Shown: positions 62,041-64,000 of the stretch, piece by piece
Layout: each line of letters begins with the position of its first letter
Position numbering within the stretch: position 1 is the stretch's first letter
Assembly (NCBI GenBank): GCA_964017235.1
Contig: OZ024927.1
Coordinates: 53,449,293 to 53,513,292, forward strand
Source of the DNA: Sabellastarte sp. h YS-2021
Taxonomy: Eukaryota > Annelida > Polychaeta > Sabellida > Sabellidae
Length of the DNA: 64,000 nt
Direction of reading: 5' to 3'
The notes under the pieces: model-generated
What the model was told of the DNA's origin: nothing
Seen by the model: the letters and a program-made list of their open reading frames with translations, nothing else
Database searches by the model: none
Made by a program: the position numbers and the translations under genes

Positions 62041-64000
62041 CACAATTTTTCATTTTCGTGTGTGAAAGCTCTGCCAAAAGTAGGTGAATGAGTTATTTGA
62101 GAAAAATTGGCTATCTGCAATACTATTAAGAGATAATTCACATTTACTCATTTTGAGTAGGTGAATAATTAGCTATGGGTCTGAAACTTCACCAAGTGAA
62201 AGCTCTCCCAAAAGTAGGTGAATGAGTTATTTGAGAAAAATTGGGTATCCGCAATACTTTTACAGATAATTAGCATTTACTCATTTTGAGTAGGTGAATA
62301 AATAGCTATGGGTCTGAAACTTCACAGAGTGAAAGCTCTCCCAAAAGTAGGTGAATGAGTTATTTGAGAAAAATTGGCTATCTGCAATACTTTTAGAGAT
62401 AATTCACATTTACTCATTTTGAGTAGGTGAATAATTAGCTATGGGTCTGAAACTTCAAGTGAAAGCTCTGCCAAAAGTAGGTGAATGAGCTATTTGACAA
62501 AAATTGGCTATCTGCAATACTTTTAGAGATAATTCACATTTACTCATTTTGAGTAGGTGAGTAATTAGCTATGGGTCTGAAACTTCACCAAGTGAAAGCT
62601 CTCCCAAAAGTAGGTGAATGAGTTATTTGAGAAAAATTGGCCATCTGCAATACTTTTAGAGATAATTCGCATTTACTCATTTTGAGTAGGTGAGTAATTA
62701 GCTATGGGTCTGAAACTTCACCAAGTGAAAGCTCTCCCAAAAGTAGGTGAATGATTAACTTGAGAAAAATTGGCTATCTGCAATACTTTTAGAGATAATT
62801 CGCATTTACTCATTTTGAGTAGGTGAGTAATTAGCTATGGGTCTGAAACTTCACCAAGTGAAAGCTCTCCCAAAAGTAGGTGAATGATTAATTTGAGAAA
62901 AATTGGCTATCTGCAATACTTTTAGAGATAATTCGCATTTACTCATTTTGAGTAGGTGAGTAATTAGCTATGAGTCTGAAACTTCACAGAGTGAAAGCTC
63001 TCCCAAAAGTAGGTGAATGAGTTATTTGAGAAAAATTGGCTATCTGCAATACTTTTAGAGATAATTCGCATTTACTCATTTTGAGTAGGTGAGTAATTAG
63101 CTATGGGTCTGAAACTTCACCATGTGAAAGCTCTCCCACAAGTAGATGAATGAGTATTTGATAAAAATTGGGTATCCGCAATACTTTTACAGATAATTAG
63201 CATTTACTCATTTTGAGTAGGTGAATAAATAGCTATGGGTCTGAAACTTCACAGAGTGAAAGCTCTCCCAAAAGTAGGTGAATGAGTTATTTGAGAAAAA
63301 TTGGCTATCTGCAATACTTTTAGAGATAATTCACATTTACTCATTTTGAGTAGGTGAATAATTAGCTATGGGTCTGAAACTTCACCAAGTGAAAGCTCTG
63401 CCAAAAGTAGGTGAATGAGTTATTTGACAAAAATTGGCTATCTGCAATACTTTTAGAGATAATTCGCATTTACTCATTTTGAGTAGGTGAGTAATTAGCT
63501 ATGGGTCTGAAACTTCACCAAGTGAAAGCTCTCCCAAAAGTAGGTGAATGAGTTATTTGAGAAAAATTGGCTATCTGCAATACTTTTAGAGATAATTCGC
63601 ATTTACTCATTTTGAGTAGGTGAGTAATTAGCTATGGGTCTGAAACTTCACCAAGTGAAAGCTCTCCCAAAAGTAGGTGAATGATTAATTTGAGAAAAAT
63701 TGGCTATCTGCAATACTTTTAGAGATAATTCACATTTACTCATTTTCAGTAGGTGAGTAATTAGCTATGGGTCTGAAACTTCACCAAGTGAAAGCTCTCC
63801 CAAAAGTAGGTGAATGATTTATTTGAGAAAAATTGGCTATCTGCAATACTTTTAGAGATAATACGCATTTACTCATTTTGAGTAGGTGAGTAATTAGCTA
63901 TGGGTCTGAAACTTCACCATGTGAAAGCTCTTCCAAAAGTAGGTGAATGAGTTATTTGAAAAAAATTGGCTATCTGCAATACTTTTAAGAGATAATTCGC
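62041..64000 (+). repeat. ~133-bp tandem array (HINE-3 core), continues past the window
   Basis: About fifteen units of TTTACTCATTTTGAGTAGGT, TAGCTATGGGTCTGAAACTT, AGTGAAAGCTCTCCCAAAAG and GGCTATCTGCAATACTTTTA. Successive starts at 62143, 62276, 62409 and 62539 give the period. The unit is homologous to the 155-bp unit of HINE-1 (shared TTTACTCA, GGTCTGAAA, CCCAAAAGTAGGTGAA, TGCAATA). Non-coding. Confidence 0.92.

Overview
The window looks like repeat-rich nuclear DNA of a marine invertebrate. A bivalve or related mollusc is my best guess, from pearl/HINE-like elements with ~130-160 bp tandem cores, many DIRS-like retrotransposons and a tRNA-derived SINE with an (AAT)n tail; this is inference, since no host gene is diagnostic. 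There are no prokaryotic genes, rRNA genes or CRISPR arrays. Almost everything is transposable-element DNA, much of it nested.

Layout. 1-1987: gag-like fragments of an unidentified element and a dispersed repeat. 1988-11921: DIRS-1 (minus strand), split by a complete PIF/Harbinger transposon (4069-8926, TTA target duplication) carrying a DDE transposase and a MADF-domain protein. 11939-12866: relic DIRS-2 gag. 12885-21535: a Helitron-like non-autonomous element (HINE-2) split by a hAT transposon (13306-21093), whose two-exon transposase gene is itself split by a 4.2 kb HINE-1 element. 21607-28744: a DIRS end relic, a SINE and decayed DIRS-4. 29620-35530: HINE-2 with divergent DIRS-5 inside it. 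35850-39681: relics of DIRS-6, HINE-2 and a second Harbinger. 39682-50483: second HINE-1 copy, into which nearly intact DIRS-7 (43978-50184) jumped. 51185-54420: HINE-2 core repeats, a tyrosine-recombinase fragment, nested hAT MITEs and a DIRS end. 54985-58075: two clusters of the AACCATGGTT palindrome and a hAT MITE. 59036-61294: 3' half of DIRS-10. 61660-64000: HINE-3-type tandem arrays running off the window.

The DIRS elements share one plan, read on the minus strand: gag, then reverse transcriptase/RNase H in the +1 frame, then tyrosine recombinase in the -1 frame, flanked by inverted terminal repeats carrying TGACGTCA, with an internal complementary region (ICR) near the 3' end. In DIRS-7 the ICR is the exact complement of the two outer tips joined end to end, and an uninterrupted copy of its insertion site lies in the same window (18791/18792), so both borders are known to the base.

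Host sequence is scarce. Three minus-strand exons (52387-52561, 35547-35755, 29365-29424), perhaps preceded by a first coding exon (54687-54767), have good splice sites and matching phases and would encode part of a coiled-coil protein. If real, most of the window is its introns. Two plus-strand exon-like frames (28113-28241, 29861-30154) are unexplained.
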